Below, piece after piece: positions 1 through 6,883 of a stretch of DNA of 26,318 bases. The notes under the pieces were generated by a model that saw nothing but the letters and a program-made list of their open reading frames with translations, was not told where the DNA came from and did not search any database. Numbering within the stretch: position 1 is the first letter of the stretch; the number at the start of each line of letters is the position of its first letter. The DNA comes from CAYVBE01 sp964448935. GTDB lineage: Bacteria; Planctomycetota; Brocadiia; SM23-32. The translations under genes and the position numbers were made by a program. The stretch spans positions 1 through 26,318 of the forward strand of contig CAYVBE010000036.1 of assembly GCA_964448935.1 (NCBI GenBank), in the 5' to 3' direction.

Positions 1-620
1 AGGTCCTCGTAGTCGCCCAGGCGCAGGGAGGTGTCGTTGACGCGCTCGACGGCCGTTGCGCCCGGAACGTAGGTGGGCGGATAGATGGCGGCGTCCGCCA
101 CCGATCCGACCGTCCCCCGAATGCTCGACGGCCCGAAGATGGGCCAGGTGATGTAGAGGCCGGGGCCGAGGCCGTAGACACCGAGCGTCTGGCCGAAATC
201 CTCCTTCCTCAGCGGTATTCCCCATGCCCCCGCCACGTCGCCGAAGCCCAGGACGCCGACTGTCGTGTTGACCCCGAACCGGCCCAGTTCAGTGCCCGTA
301 CCCTCCAGGTCGGCCTGCAGCAGGCAGTTGACCGCGCGGATGGGCATCGCCAGGTTGGTGAAGAAGTTTTTGACCCCCCGCCGTGCGATCCGCGGCATCA
401 CCGCTGCGTAGCCCTGGGAGACGGGTTTCAGCACCCAGAAGTAGAGTTTGTCATTGAAGTGGTAGAAGCCCCGGTTTACCGGCTCCAGGGGATCGGGAAT
501 GGACCGGACCCGCGCCGCGGCAGACTCCCCCGCCGACCCATCGGCGGATCGGCTCCGCACACTGCTGCACCCGGCGGCCAGACTGAAGACGGCGATCAGG
601 ACAAGCAGTTTGCTCCTCAC
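1..620 (-). CDS. mlaA: MlaA/VacJ-family outer-membrane lipoprotein, partial (C-terminus beyond the left edge)
   Basis: Translating the minus strand from a GTG at 620 gives about 206 residues open to base 1. The start is preceded by AAGGGGA at good spacing and follows the mlaC stop by 33 bp. An upstream ATG at 625 is out of frame and stops after two codons. The N-terminus is a lipoprotein signal with a Cys at residue 18 (LAAGC). It is followed by the family hallmark DPLEPVNRGFYHFND and a GVNTTVG...GFGDVA block with the conserved DFGQTLGVYG. In the family, MlaA sits in the outer membrane and removes misplaced phospholipids from the outer leaflet, passing them to MlaC. Here it is the last gene of the mlaEFDC operon, whereas in E. 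coli mlaA lies elsewhere. The family assignment is secure; the missing end cannot be judged. Confidence 0.93.
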   Translation of the reverse strand, partial: MRSKLLVLIAVFSLAAGCSSVRSRSADGSAGESAAARVRSIPDPLEPVNRGFYHFNDKLYFWVLKPVSQGYAAVMPRIARRGVKNFFTNLAMPIRAVNCLLQADLEGTGTELGRFGVNTTVGVLGFGDVAGAWGIPLRKEDFGQTLGVYGLGPGLYITWPIFGPSSIRGTVGSVADAAIYPPTYVPGATAVERVNDTSLRLGDYED

Positions 621-653
621 GGCATTCCCCTTGCGTTTCCGGATACGTCGGGC

Positions 654-1352
654 TCAGTCGTCGGCCCCGACCTTCTTTCTCAGCCTCTTCACGAGCGTCT
701 CGTAGGACCGGCCGATCACGATGTCGTTGAACTGCGAGCGGTAGTTGTTGACCAGGCTCACGCCTTCCACCCGGACGTCGTAGATCAGCCAGACTTTCTT
801 TGGCTCCTTCTCCTCGTCGCTTTCTTCCTGCCCGTCCTTTTCTTCATCTTCTTTCAGCCGCGGGTTGTCCACTTTGTGCAGCCGGTATTCGATGGGCGCC
901 TCCTGTCCTTCCCTGGTTTTGGCAATCGTCAGGACGGAGGCGTAGCCCTCCTCGATCTCGGGGTCCTTGTAGGTGATCTCGGCGTCGGCGTGCTTCTCGA
1001 TCCGGCTGACGTAGGTCCTCAGCAGCAGCTCGCGGAACAGCGCGGTGAACTCCTCCTGTTCCTCCTCGGTGCGGTCGCGCCAGTGGCGGGCCAGGGAGCG
1101 TTTGGCCAGGGCGCGCCAGTCGAAGTGGTTGGTGACCACCTTGCGGACCATCTCACGGCGTTTCTCGTGCTTCTTTTCGCCTCCCAGCTCCGGATCGCGC
1201 AGTATCTCCAGCACCCGCTCCGTGGACGGTTTGACGACCTCCATGGGCGTGGGCGGTTCTTTCTCGACGTCCCCCTCCGCCGCCCGGAGGGCAGAGTGAC
1301 AGAGGCCGACCAGCAACAGCGCCGCGATCGCAAGCGTGCTCGCATGTTTCAT
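654..1352 (-). CDS. mlaC: MlaC-type periplasmic phospholipid-binding protein (Ttg2D family)
   Basis: 232 residues with a cleavable signal peptide (hydrophobic 7-22, likely cut near LRAAEG). The Ttg2/MlaC fold follows: NHFDWRALAKRSLARHW at about 75-91, the EEQEEF...LLLRTYVSRI segment, and the closing YDVRVEGVSLVNNYRSQF at 191-208, which is diagnostic. In the known system MlaC carries phospholipid between MlaA and the inner-membrane MlaFEDB complex. The ATG at 1352 has GGAGGA upstream. The gene lies 19 bp after mlaD and 33 bp before mlaA, so all are co-directional and probably co-transcribed. An unusual feature is a highly acidic insertion of about 25 residues (162-186, rich in D, E and K) where family members usually have a short hairpin between the two strands. 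Confidence 0.92.
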   Translation of the reverse strand: MKHASTLAIAALLLVGLCHSALRAAEGDVEKEPPTPMEVVKPSTERVLEILRDPELGGEKKHEKRREMVRKVVTNHFDWRALAKRSLARHWRDRTEEEQEEFTALFRELLLRTYVSRIEKHADAEITYKDPEIEEGYASVLTIAKTREGQEAPIEYRLHKVDNPRLKEDEEKDGQEESDEEKEPKKVWLIYDVRVEGVSLVNNYRSQFNDIVIGRSYETLVKRLRKKVGADD

Positions 1353-1371
1353 TGGATTCCTCCGTGAAAGA

Positions 1372-1812
1372 TCACACTTCGCCGAAAGCGTATTCCGATA
1401 TTAGAGATTCCAGGTCCACGGCCGGCTCCGTCTCGCGTATCCGGCCGCCTTCCTTGATGTATTCCACATCTGCACCTGGACTTATGGCGACATACTTCTC
1501 GCCGATGAGGCCGCGGGTCCTGACCGATGCGATGCTGTCCTGCGGCAGTTCCACGTCGCGGTCCAGGTGCAGCTCCACGTGGGCGGTGTAGTCATCGAGC
1601 GAGATGCCGGTGACGCTGCCGACCTCGACTCCGGCGATGACAACGGGCGCCCCGGTGCGGAGTCCACCGATATCGCTGAAAACCGCCTTCACGCCGTAGC
1701 CCTTCGCCTGCAGCACGCGCGTACCGCCCAGCCTGACCGACAGCCAGCCCAGGCACAGGAGACCGATCAGCACGAACACGCCCGCCGACAGGTGGATGTA
1801 GAACCTTTTCAT
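1372..1812 (-). CDS. mlaD: MlaD-like MCE-domain protein
   Basis: 146 residues with one N-terminal transmembrane anchor (about 8-28) and a single MCE domain at about 38-118. The domain contains FSDIGGLRTGAPVVIAGVEVG and VRTRGLIGEKYVAISPG, both typical of MlaD. MCE proteins form a hexameric ring on the periplasmic face of the MlaFE transporter, through which lipid passes. It is somewhat shorter than E. coli MlaD (about 183), mainly at the C-terminus. The ATG at 1812 has GAGGTGA six bases upstream, and the gene starts 27 bp after the mlaF stop. Position between mlaF and mlaC matches the usual order. I see no sign of damage. Confidence 0.93.
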   Translation of the reverse strand: MKRFYIHLSAGVFVLIGLLCLGWLSVRLGGTRVLQAKGYGVKAVFSDIGGLRTGAPVVIAGVEVGSVTGISLDDYTAHVELHLDRDVELPQDSIASVRTRGLIGEKYVAISPGADVEYIKEGGRIRETEPAVDLESLISEYAFGEV

Positions 1813-1839
1813 CTGCGTTCACCTCGTTCCCTGGTTGCT

Positions 1840-2613
1840 TCAGTCGGTTGAGTTGGCCTTAATCCGGTATCGCTCGGGTGGCATGCTTCCCTGGACGAAC
1901 TCCCGCATGACCGCGTCCTCGCTCTCCATTATCTCGTCCGGCGTGCCCTGGAACCGGATGACGCCCTCGTGCAACATCGCCACCCGGTCCACAATGGGGA
2001 ATATGTTCGGAATCTCGTGGGTGATGATGATGATCGTCAGCCCCAGGTCGTCCCGCAGAGACCGTATCAACTCGTGAATGTCCCGCACAATTATAGGGTC
2101 CAGCCCCGTGGTAGGCTCATCCAGGAACATGATCTCGGCCTGGCGCACCAGGGACCGGGCCAGCGCCACGCGCTTGACCATGCCGCCGCTTATCTGCGCC
2201 GGATACTTGTTCTCTGAGCCCTCCAGGTTCACGCGCGCCAGTTCCTGCTGGACCCGCTCTCGGATCTCTTTCTCACTCAGGTCGGTCTTCTCGCGCAACG
2301 GGAAGGCCACGTTGTCAAAAACGGTCATGGACTGGAAGAGCGCACCGCCCTGGAACACGTAACCCAGCCGGCTGCGCAGTTCCTGGAGGCGACGCCCACG
2401 CAGGCGGCACATATCCTGACCCTTCACCAGCACGCGCCCCCGCTCCGGCCACATGAGGCTGGCCAGGTGCTTCAGGAAGACCGTCTTGCCGCCCCCGCTG
2501 CGCCCCACCAGGGCGATCGTCTCCCCCCCCTCGATGTCCAGCGAGGCGCCCACGAGCACATCTACCCCGTCGAAGGACCTGTGCAAGTCTTGCGCTGAGA
2601 TGATCGGTGCCAT
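1840..2613 (-). CDS. mlaF: MlaF-like ABC transporter ATPase
   Basis: 257 residues from the ATG at 2613. The open frame extends further upstream, but that part overlaps mlaE and has no family similarity. The ABC parts are complete: Walker A GRSGGGKT at 37-44, Q-loop Gln at 88, signature SGGMVKR at 142-148, Walker B IMFLDEP at 161-167 followed by TTGLD, and the switch His at 199 (ITHE). MKR after the signature SGG is typical of the Mla/Ttg2A ATPases. The protein would power lipid transport through MlaE from the cytoplasmic side. The start codon overlaps the mlaE stop by one base (TGATG), a sign of translational coupling. No MlaB-type STAS gene is present in the window. Confidence 0.95.
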   Translation of the reverse strand: MAPIISAQDLHRSFDGVDVLVGASLDIEGGETIALVGRSGGGKTVFLKHLASLMWPERGRVLVKGQDMCRLRGRRLQELRSRLGYVFQGGALFQSMTVFDNVAFPLREKTDLSEKEIRERVQQELARVNLEGSENKYPAQISGGMVKRVALARSLVRQAEIMFLDEPTTGLDPIIVRDIHELIRSLRDDLGLTIIIITHEIPNIFPIVDRVAMLHEGVIRFQGTPDEIMESEDAVMREFVQGSMPPERYRIKANSTD

Positions 2614-3488
2614 CAGAAGAGGAACGATGTCAGGAAGTAGTCGAACATCAGGATCAGCACCGAGGCCATCACGACCGCCTGCGTGGTGGCCTTGCTGACG
2701 CCCTCGGCGCCGAACCCGGCGTAGTATCCCTTGTAGCAGCAGACCCACGCGATGAGCCCGCCGAAGGTCACGGATTTGTACAGCGAGTTGGTAATATCCG
2801 ACATCCGCACGTAGTCCGCCATCTGCCCCATGTAGGTGCCGGCGCCGACGCCCAGCAACTTTACTCCCACCAGGTACCCCCCCGCGACGCCGATGCAGTT
2901 GAACACGCCGGTCAGCAGGGGCAGCGAGAGCAGGGCAGCCAGGAAAATGGGGGACATCAGGTAGCGAAACGGGCTGAGCCCCATCAGTTTCAGCGCGTCT
3001 ATCTCCTCGTTGTTGCGCATTATGCCTATCTCGGCGCTCAGGGCGGAGCCCGCGCGGGCCGTCACCATCAGCGCCGTGATCACCGGTCCCAGCTCCCGCA
3101 GCAAGGAAAGCGCCACCATGCCCCCCAGGAACGCGGTGGACCCCACACGGGAGAGCGTGTAGTAGCCCTGGTAGCCCAGCACCATGCCGGTGAACAGCCC
3201 CGTCAGCAGCACCACCACCAGCGACTGGAAGCCGATGAACTGCACCCGCTTCACCACCCGCCCCAGCTTCAGGGGAGGCACGAAGACCACGGAAACCACA
3301 TTGAACAGAAAAACCCCCATACGCCCCATGCCCTCCACCGGCGTCAGGGCCAGCGCCCCGACCCGGGCGATGAACGCGGCAACGGGATTGTCTTGAAGGC
3401 TGCCCAAAGGTCGTCTCTCCCTCACCGCAAAGCGTACCGGAAAACCGGCAGAATCAGAGATGCCCGGAGAAAAGTCCCCGTCCGGCAC
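2613..3488 (-). CDS. mlaE: MlaE-like ABC transporter permease
   Basis: 291 residues from a GTG at 3488. The C-terminal 230 residues are a typical MlaE/YrbE permease with about five to six hydrophobic segments and the signature LRELGPVITALMVTARAG followed by the EIGIMRNNEEIDALKLMG coupling region that contacts the ATPase. The first 50 residues are poorly conserved and hydrophilic, so the true start could be later, for example a GTG near 3425. I kept 3488 because a promoter ends about 25 bases before it, although the ribosome binding site is weak. This is the first gene of the operon and is expected to form the inner-membrane channel with MlaF and MlaD. Confidence 0.93.
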   Translation of the reverse strand: MPDGDFSPGISDSAGFPVRFAVRERRPLGSLQDNPVAAFIARVGALALTPVEGMGRMGVFLFNVVSVVFVPPLKLGRVVKRVQFIGFQSLVVVLLTGLFTGMVLGYQGYYTLSRVGSTAFLGGMVALSLLRELGPVITALMVTARAGSALSAEIGIMRNNEEIDALKLMGLSPFRYLMSPIFLAALLSLPLLTGVFNCIGVAGGYLVGVKLLGVGAGTYMGQMADYVRMSDITNSLYKSVTFGGLIAWVCCYKGYYAGFGAEGVSKATTQAVVMASVLILMFDYFLTSFLF

Positions 3489-3513
3489 CGCTGTCCGGTG
3501 TCATGCCACAGCC

Positions 3514-3542
3514 ATGATATTGCGTGGCGCAGCGCCTTGCAA
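3514..3542 (-). promoter_or_regulatory. Sigma70-type promoter of the mla operon with a palindrome in the spacer
   Basis: On the minus strand, TTGCAA (3542-3537) and TATCAT (3519-3514) are separated by exactly 17 bp. The predicted transcription start is near 3507, about 20 bases before the mlaE GTG. The region between the boxes is an interrupted inverted repeat, described in the next entry. Confidence 0.65.
3520..3542. repeat. 23-bp interrupted palindrome, possible operator of the mla operon
   Basis: Reading the plus strand: TTGC, GT, GGCGC, A, GCGCC, TT, GCAA. The arms match symmetrically about base 3531, with only the two-base spacers unmatched. It fills the space between the -35 and -10 boxes of the mla promoter, which is a common operator position. 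No regulator gene of a recognised repressor family lies nearby. Confidence 0.5.
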
Positions 3543-3587
3543 GAAACCCGGCCCTGCCGTGGGACGGGTCACGGGCGGCGAGCGACC

Positions 3588-3615
3588 TTGACACGGGCCC
3601 GGACCCCCCTATAGT
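3588..3615 (+). promoter_or_regulatory. Sigma70-type promoter of the truncated sulfatase gene
   Basis: TTGACA at 3588-3593 and TATAGT at 3610-3615 with a 16-bp spacer. This is close to consensus and places the transcription start near 3622, about 47 bases before the ATG at 3669. It diverges from the mla promoter. Confidence 0.7.
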
Positions 3616-3668
3616 GGCGGTAGCTTATCACACCGAATCACCAACCTCCGCCGTCCTGAGACACAACC

Positions 3669-4286
3669 ATGGACAGACCGAACGTCGTCTTCGTCATCAC
3701 GGACAATCAGAGCCCCTGGACGCTGGGCTGCTACGGCAACGACGAGATACGCACGCCCAACGCGGACCGGCTGGCAGCGGAGGGGCTGCGCTTCGCCCGC
3801 TCCCGGTGCGTCAACCCCGTCTGCTCCCCCAACCGCGCCACCTGCCTGACCGGCCTCATCCCCTCCCGGCACGGCGTGCACAACTGGCTGGGACAGGAAC
3901 AACCGGACGCGCAGATGGGACCCCACGCCTACTGCACCGTCCGCGAGTTCCCCACGCTCCCGGAACTGCCCGGCAGCAACTACGCGGACGTTCTCCGGGG
4001 GAAAGAGCCGGGAGCGCGGCCCGAGACGACCTTCCACGAGTACGAAAACGCGCGCACCGTCCGCACGCCGCAGTGGAAATACACCCGCCGCCACCCCGAC
4101 GGCCCGGACGAACTCCTCCACCTGGCTGAAGACCCCGGCGAGCGGATTAACCTGGCGGAGCGCCCCGAATACGCAGACGTGCGGGGCGAGCTGAACCGGC
4201 AACTGGAGGACTTCTTCAGCCGCTACGCCGACCCGGAGTACGACCTTTGGAAGGGCGGCCGCAGCAAGGCGGGACGCGTTCTATAG
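3669..4286 (+). pseudogene. Internally deleted type I sulfatase (N- and C-terminal ends joined in frame)
   Basis: The reading frame encodes 205 residues, while type I sulfatases usually have 450-550. Residues 1-99 are a normal sulfatase N-terminus: metal-ligand region VITDNQSPWTLGCYGN and formylglycine motif CSPNR with Cys 52 and Arg 56. After FPTLPEL (94-100) the sequence jumps to NYADVLRGKEPG, a block normally near residue 330-350. It then continues with a normal C-terminal part (TFHEYENARTVRTPQWKY, then LLHLAEDPGERINLA). The missing part holds the catalytic Lys/His (GKWHLG in relatives), the central His and the second metal-binding Asp-Asn/His. A conventional sulfatase activity is therefore very unlikely. 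The frame is intact across the junction and the promoter is near consensus. It could be a recent in-frame deletion, an assembly error, or a shortened product with another role. There is no signal peptide. It converges with the histidine kinase gene, with 14 bp between. Confidence 0.8.
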
Positions 4287-4300
4287 TGCCGGGCAGCCCG

Positions 4301-6043
4301 TTAGCTTGCCAGGGGGAGGCGCAGCTCGAAGCGGGCGCCGGGGCCTTGGGGGCTCTCCATGCGCAGGTCGCCGCCCATGTCCCTTGCCAGCCGGCGGGAG
4401 AGGGCGAGGCCGAGGCCCACTCCCGGCGCGGAGTTCGCCGCGTCGCGGGCGCTCTTGTGGAAGGGGCGGAAGATGCGCCGCGCCTCGGAGGGCGGGATGC
4501 CCGGGCCGTGATCCCGGACGCTGACTACGGCTTCGCGACCCTCGAGGGACGCCTCGATCTCGATGGGCGTGCCGGTGGGGCGGGCGGCGTATTTGCAGGC
4601 GTTGTCGGTCAGGTTGAACAGTATCTGCTCCACGGCGGATACGTCCACGGCGACCGGCGTCTCCGCCGCATCGTCAGGGATATTAACTTCAAGCACGACG
4701 CCGTAGCGCTGCGCGTGCTCCTCCAGCCGGGACCGGATGCGGCCGAGGAGGTCGCCGAGGGACAGCCGCTCCGCCTCGGACCTCGAGCGGCCCTTCTCCA
4801 GCCGCGCGAAGGCCAGCACGTTCTCCACCAGATGACCCAGGCGGTAGGCCTGCGAGCGCAGCGTCTCAAGGTATTCCTGCCGGCGGCGGTCGTCCCGGAT
4901 GATGCCGTCGGCCAGCATCTCGGAATACATCTGGAAGGTGGTCAGCGGCGTGCGCAGCTCGTGGGTCACAGCCGAGACGAAATCCGCCCGCCGCTCGCTC
5001 AGCGAGATGGCGCCGTGCAGCAAGAAACCGATAGCCGCGACCGCGGCGAAGAGGAAGGCCCACGCGACCAGCAGCGAAAGCCGCACCGGCGAGAGCCCCG
5101 ACCGGCCTGCCACCTGCACCTCGCCCGGCGCCAGCCGGACGGGCAGGGAGGCCAACATGCTGTAGTCCTCCGGCTGCTCGCCCCCGCGGAGTGGCTCAAG
5201 CCGCGCCTCGGGCAGCAGGTCCTCCACCTGCCCCAACAACCACCCCTGCAGCGCCGCCCAGTCCAGCCGGCATCCCTGCACGTAAGCGCCGCCGTTTGCC
5301 TGCACGCGCCGGGCGGTCAGCAGGACGTCTCCGACCCACACGGCACGCAGGGGTCCCTCCCGGACCTGGCCCCGGCGGTCGGGTGCTTTCCCTGTCATAG
5401 GTGCGTTCTGCTCGATGGCCTGCTCCAACTGGCTGGCCCTCGCCTGCATGGCGACCTGGTTCATCAGTTTCTGATTCTCCTGCTGCACGACCACGCTCGT
5501 CTGCACCGGTGCCTGCCGGGGCGCATCCTGCTGCAGTTCGGCCAGAAGTCGCGTGCGATCCAGTTTTTCGGCGAGCTGCCCAAGCTTCTGCTCGGCCAGC
5601 CGGATTTCCTCGGGGGAGAGGTATTCGCCCTCGGCCAGGTCGCGCATGTTGCCCGTGGGCGCCCGGGGCGAGGTGAGGCTGCCGTCGGGCGCAATCTGGA
5701 AGTGGATCTCGACATACGGCGAATCGAACGCCAGAAGCGGGCTGGGCACCAGCACCTCCCCCGGCTCCAGCGGCGAGAACATGCGGGTGTAGGCGCGGTT
5801 CTCCGGGTAGAACGTGCTGTAGACAAAGTAGGGCCGCGAGTTCTCCCGTGCCAGCAGCGGCGTCAGGGCGGAGTCCATGCGCCAGAGTGCCAGCCGAACG
5901 CGCTCCTCCCGGGCGGCCGCACGGCGGTCCGTCTCGGCGCGGCGCTCCAGCCGCAGGCCCAGGGCGGTCGCCCAGGCCAGCGCGGCGATGACACCGGCAA
6001 CGGCCAGGCCGAATACCAGCCAGATCAGGCGGGGTCTTTTCAC
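4301..6043 (-). CDS. Membrane sensor histidine kinase with a large periplasmic domain
   Basis: 580 residues starting with GTG at 6043, which overlaps the TAG of the upstream response regulator by one base (TAGTG). Transmembrane segment 1 spans about 7-30 and segment 2 about 322-343. Between them lies a periplasmic region of about 290 residues that includes a Gln-rich, probably helical stretch (about 150-215). The cytoplasmic part is complete: H-box SAVTHELRTPLTTF with phospho-acceptor His 361, N-box NLTDNACKY, G1 DHGPGIP, the F-box FRPFHKS and G2 GVGLGLAL. It would autophosphorylate and pass the phosphate to the paired regulator. The signal sensed is unknown. The adjacent secreted VWA proteins are possible partners or targets, but this is inference. 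Confidence 0.92.
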   Translation of the reverse strand: MKRPRLIWLVFGLAVAGVIAALAWATALGLRLERRAETDRRAAAREERVRLALWRMDSALTPLLARENSRPYFVYSTFYPENRAYTRMFSPLEPGEVLVPSPLLAFDSPYVEIHFQIAPDGSLTSPRAPTGNMRDLAEGEYLSPEEIRLAEQKLGQLAEKLDRTRLLAELQQDAPRQAPVQTSVVVQQENQKLMNQVAMQARASQLEQAIEQNAPMTGKAPDRRGQVREGPLRAVWVGDVLLTARRVQANGGAYVQGCRLDWAALQGWLLGQVEDLLPEARLEPLRGGEQPEDYSMLASLPVRLAPGEVQVAGRSGLSPVRLSLLVAWAFLFAAVAAIGFLLHGAISLSERRADFVSAVTHELRTPLTTFQMYSEMLADGIIRDDRRRQEYLETLRSQAYRLGHLVENVLAFARLEKGRSRSEAERLSLGDLLGRIRSRLEEHAQRYGVVLEVNIPDDAAETPVAVDVSAVEQILFNLTDNACKYAARPTGTPIEIEASLEGREAVVSVRDHGPGIPPSEARRIFRPFHKSARDAANSAPGVGLGLALSRRLARDMGGDLRMESPQGPGARFELRLPLAS

Positions 6044-6747
6044 TATTCACCTCCCGCGTCCGCCAGCATGTAGCCGCGCCCCCGGACGGTCAGGATGACG
6101 GACGGATCGGCGGGGTCGTCGCGCAGCTTCTCGCGCAGCCGGGCCACGTGCATGTCCACCGTCCGCGTGTAATGCCCGCCGGGGTCAATGCGCCAGACGC
6201 GGCTCAGTATCTCGTCGCGCGAGATGACGCGCCCCCGGTTGCGGGCCAGGTAGCTGAGCAGCTCGGTCTCCCGTTCGGTGAGTTCGGAGCGTTCGCCGTC
6301 CTCGAAGCGGACCTCCGCCCTCTCGAAGTCGGCGATGCCTCCGGGCAACTGCACATCTCTGATCTCGGCCGGCCGCTCGGGGCTGCGGCGCAGGACTGCG
6401 TCCACACGGGCCAGAAGCTCCCGGATGCTGAAAGGTTTCACCACATAGTCGTCCGCGCCCAAACGCAGGCCGCGCACGCGCTCCTCCTCCGCGCCGCGCG
6501 CGGTCAGGATGATGACCGGCAGGGACGGGCGCGCCCGCCGGACCTCCTCCAGTATCTCGAGTCCGTCCAGCTCCGGCAGCACCAGGTCAAGCAAGATGAG
6601 GTCGCAGGTGAGCTTGATGGCCTTCCGCAGCCCCGAGGGGCCGTCGGCCGCCTCGAAGGCGCGGTAGCCGCGGGACCCGACGGCGTCCACCAGCCCGCGC
6701 CGGACGGCGTCGTCGTCCTCGATGATGAGTATGCGTTTCTGTCTCAT
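6043..6747 (-). CDS. OmpR/PhoB-family response regulator
   Basis: 234 residues. The receiver domain (about 4-118) has the acidic pocket E10-D11-D12, phospho-acceptor Asp 54 (LILLDLVLPELDG), Thr 82 and Lys 104 (VVKPFS). The C-terminal winged helix (about 133-232) has LTERETELLSYLARN and the VDMHVARLREKL recognition-helix region typical of OmpR/PhoB transcription factors. The ATG at 6747 lacks a clear free Shine-Dalgarno. The best candidate, GGTGG, lies in the 3' arm of a hairpin ending nine bases before the ATG. The gene is the first of a two-gene operon with the kinase. The DNA targets are unknown; the inverted repeats just upstream are candidates for autoregulation. Confidence 0.94.
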   Translation of the reverse strand: MRQKRILIIEDDDAVRRGLVDAVGSRGYRAFEAADGPSGLRKAIKLTCDLILLDLVLPELDGLEILEEVRRARPSLPVIILTARGAEEERVRGLRLGADDYVVKPFSIRELLARVDAVLRRSPERPAEIRDVQLPGGIADFERAEVRFEDGERSELTERETELLSYLARNRGRVISRDEILSRVWRIDPGGHYTRTVDMHVARLREKLRDDPADPSVILTVRGRGYMLADAGGE

Positions 6748-6756
6748 TGTGGACTG

Positions 6757-6771
6757 GCCACCTTCGGTGGC
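6757..6771. repeat. Hairpin immediately upstream of the response-regulator start
   Basis: Perfect 6-bp stem with a 3-base loop (GCCACC-TTC-GGTGGC), plus two G-T pairs outside. In the minus-strand mRNA its 3' arm carries GGTGG, the only Shine-Dalgarno-like sequence near the start codon at 6747. Folding could therefore limit translation. Confidence 0.55.
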
Positions 6772-6774
6772 TGG

Positions 6775-6791
6775 CAGTTCCCTTGGAACTG
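6775..6791. repeat. Second hairpin in the response-regulator leader
   Basis: Perfect 7-bp stem with a 3-base loop (CAGTTCC-CTT-GGAACTG), three bases away from the preceding hairpin. The pair looks like a unit and may be a dispersed intergenic element. There is no second copy in this window. Confidence 0.55.
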
Positions 6792-6826
6792 CACGGTTGC
6801 GTTGTCGAGTTCGGTGGACGGCAGCA

Positions 6827-6865
6827 CCGCGGCGGCCCGTAGTTTACGGCAGCGGGCCGCCGCGG
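6827..6865. repeat. Strong 13-bp inverted repeat between the VWA gene and the two-component operon
   Basis: CCGCGGCGGCCCG at 6827-6839 is perfectly complementary to 6853-6865, with a 13-base loop. It lies 19 bases after the VWA stop on the minus strand, so it could be a transcription terminator. It lacks a T-tract on either strand. A weak minus-strand promoter (TTGCGC at 6870-6865, 18 bp, TAAACT at 6846-6841) overlaps it with the -10 box in the loop, so it could instead be an operator of the regulator-kinase operon. Confidence 0.5.
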
Positions 6866-6883
6866 CGCAACGTGGCTGTCCCG

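Noticed and set aside
2614..2748. 45-codon N-terminal extension of the MlaF ATPase
   Set aside because: It overlaps mlaE entirely and is Arg/Gly-rich; the ATG overlapping the mlaE stop is the usual coupled start.
4247..6073. Plus-strand open frame of about 608 codons opposite the histidine kinase
   Set aside because: The minus strand encodes complete kinase motifs; the plus-strand product has none and is Arg/Gln/His-rich.
6827..6865. 13-bp inverted repeat as a classical Rho-independent terminator
   Set aside because: No T-tract follows on either strand and the loop is 13 bases long, so it is reported only as an inverted repeat.
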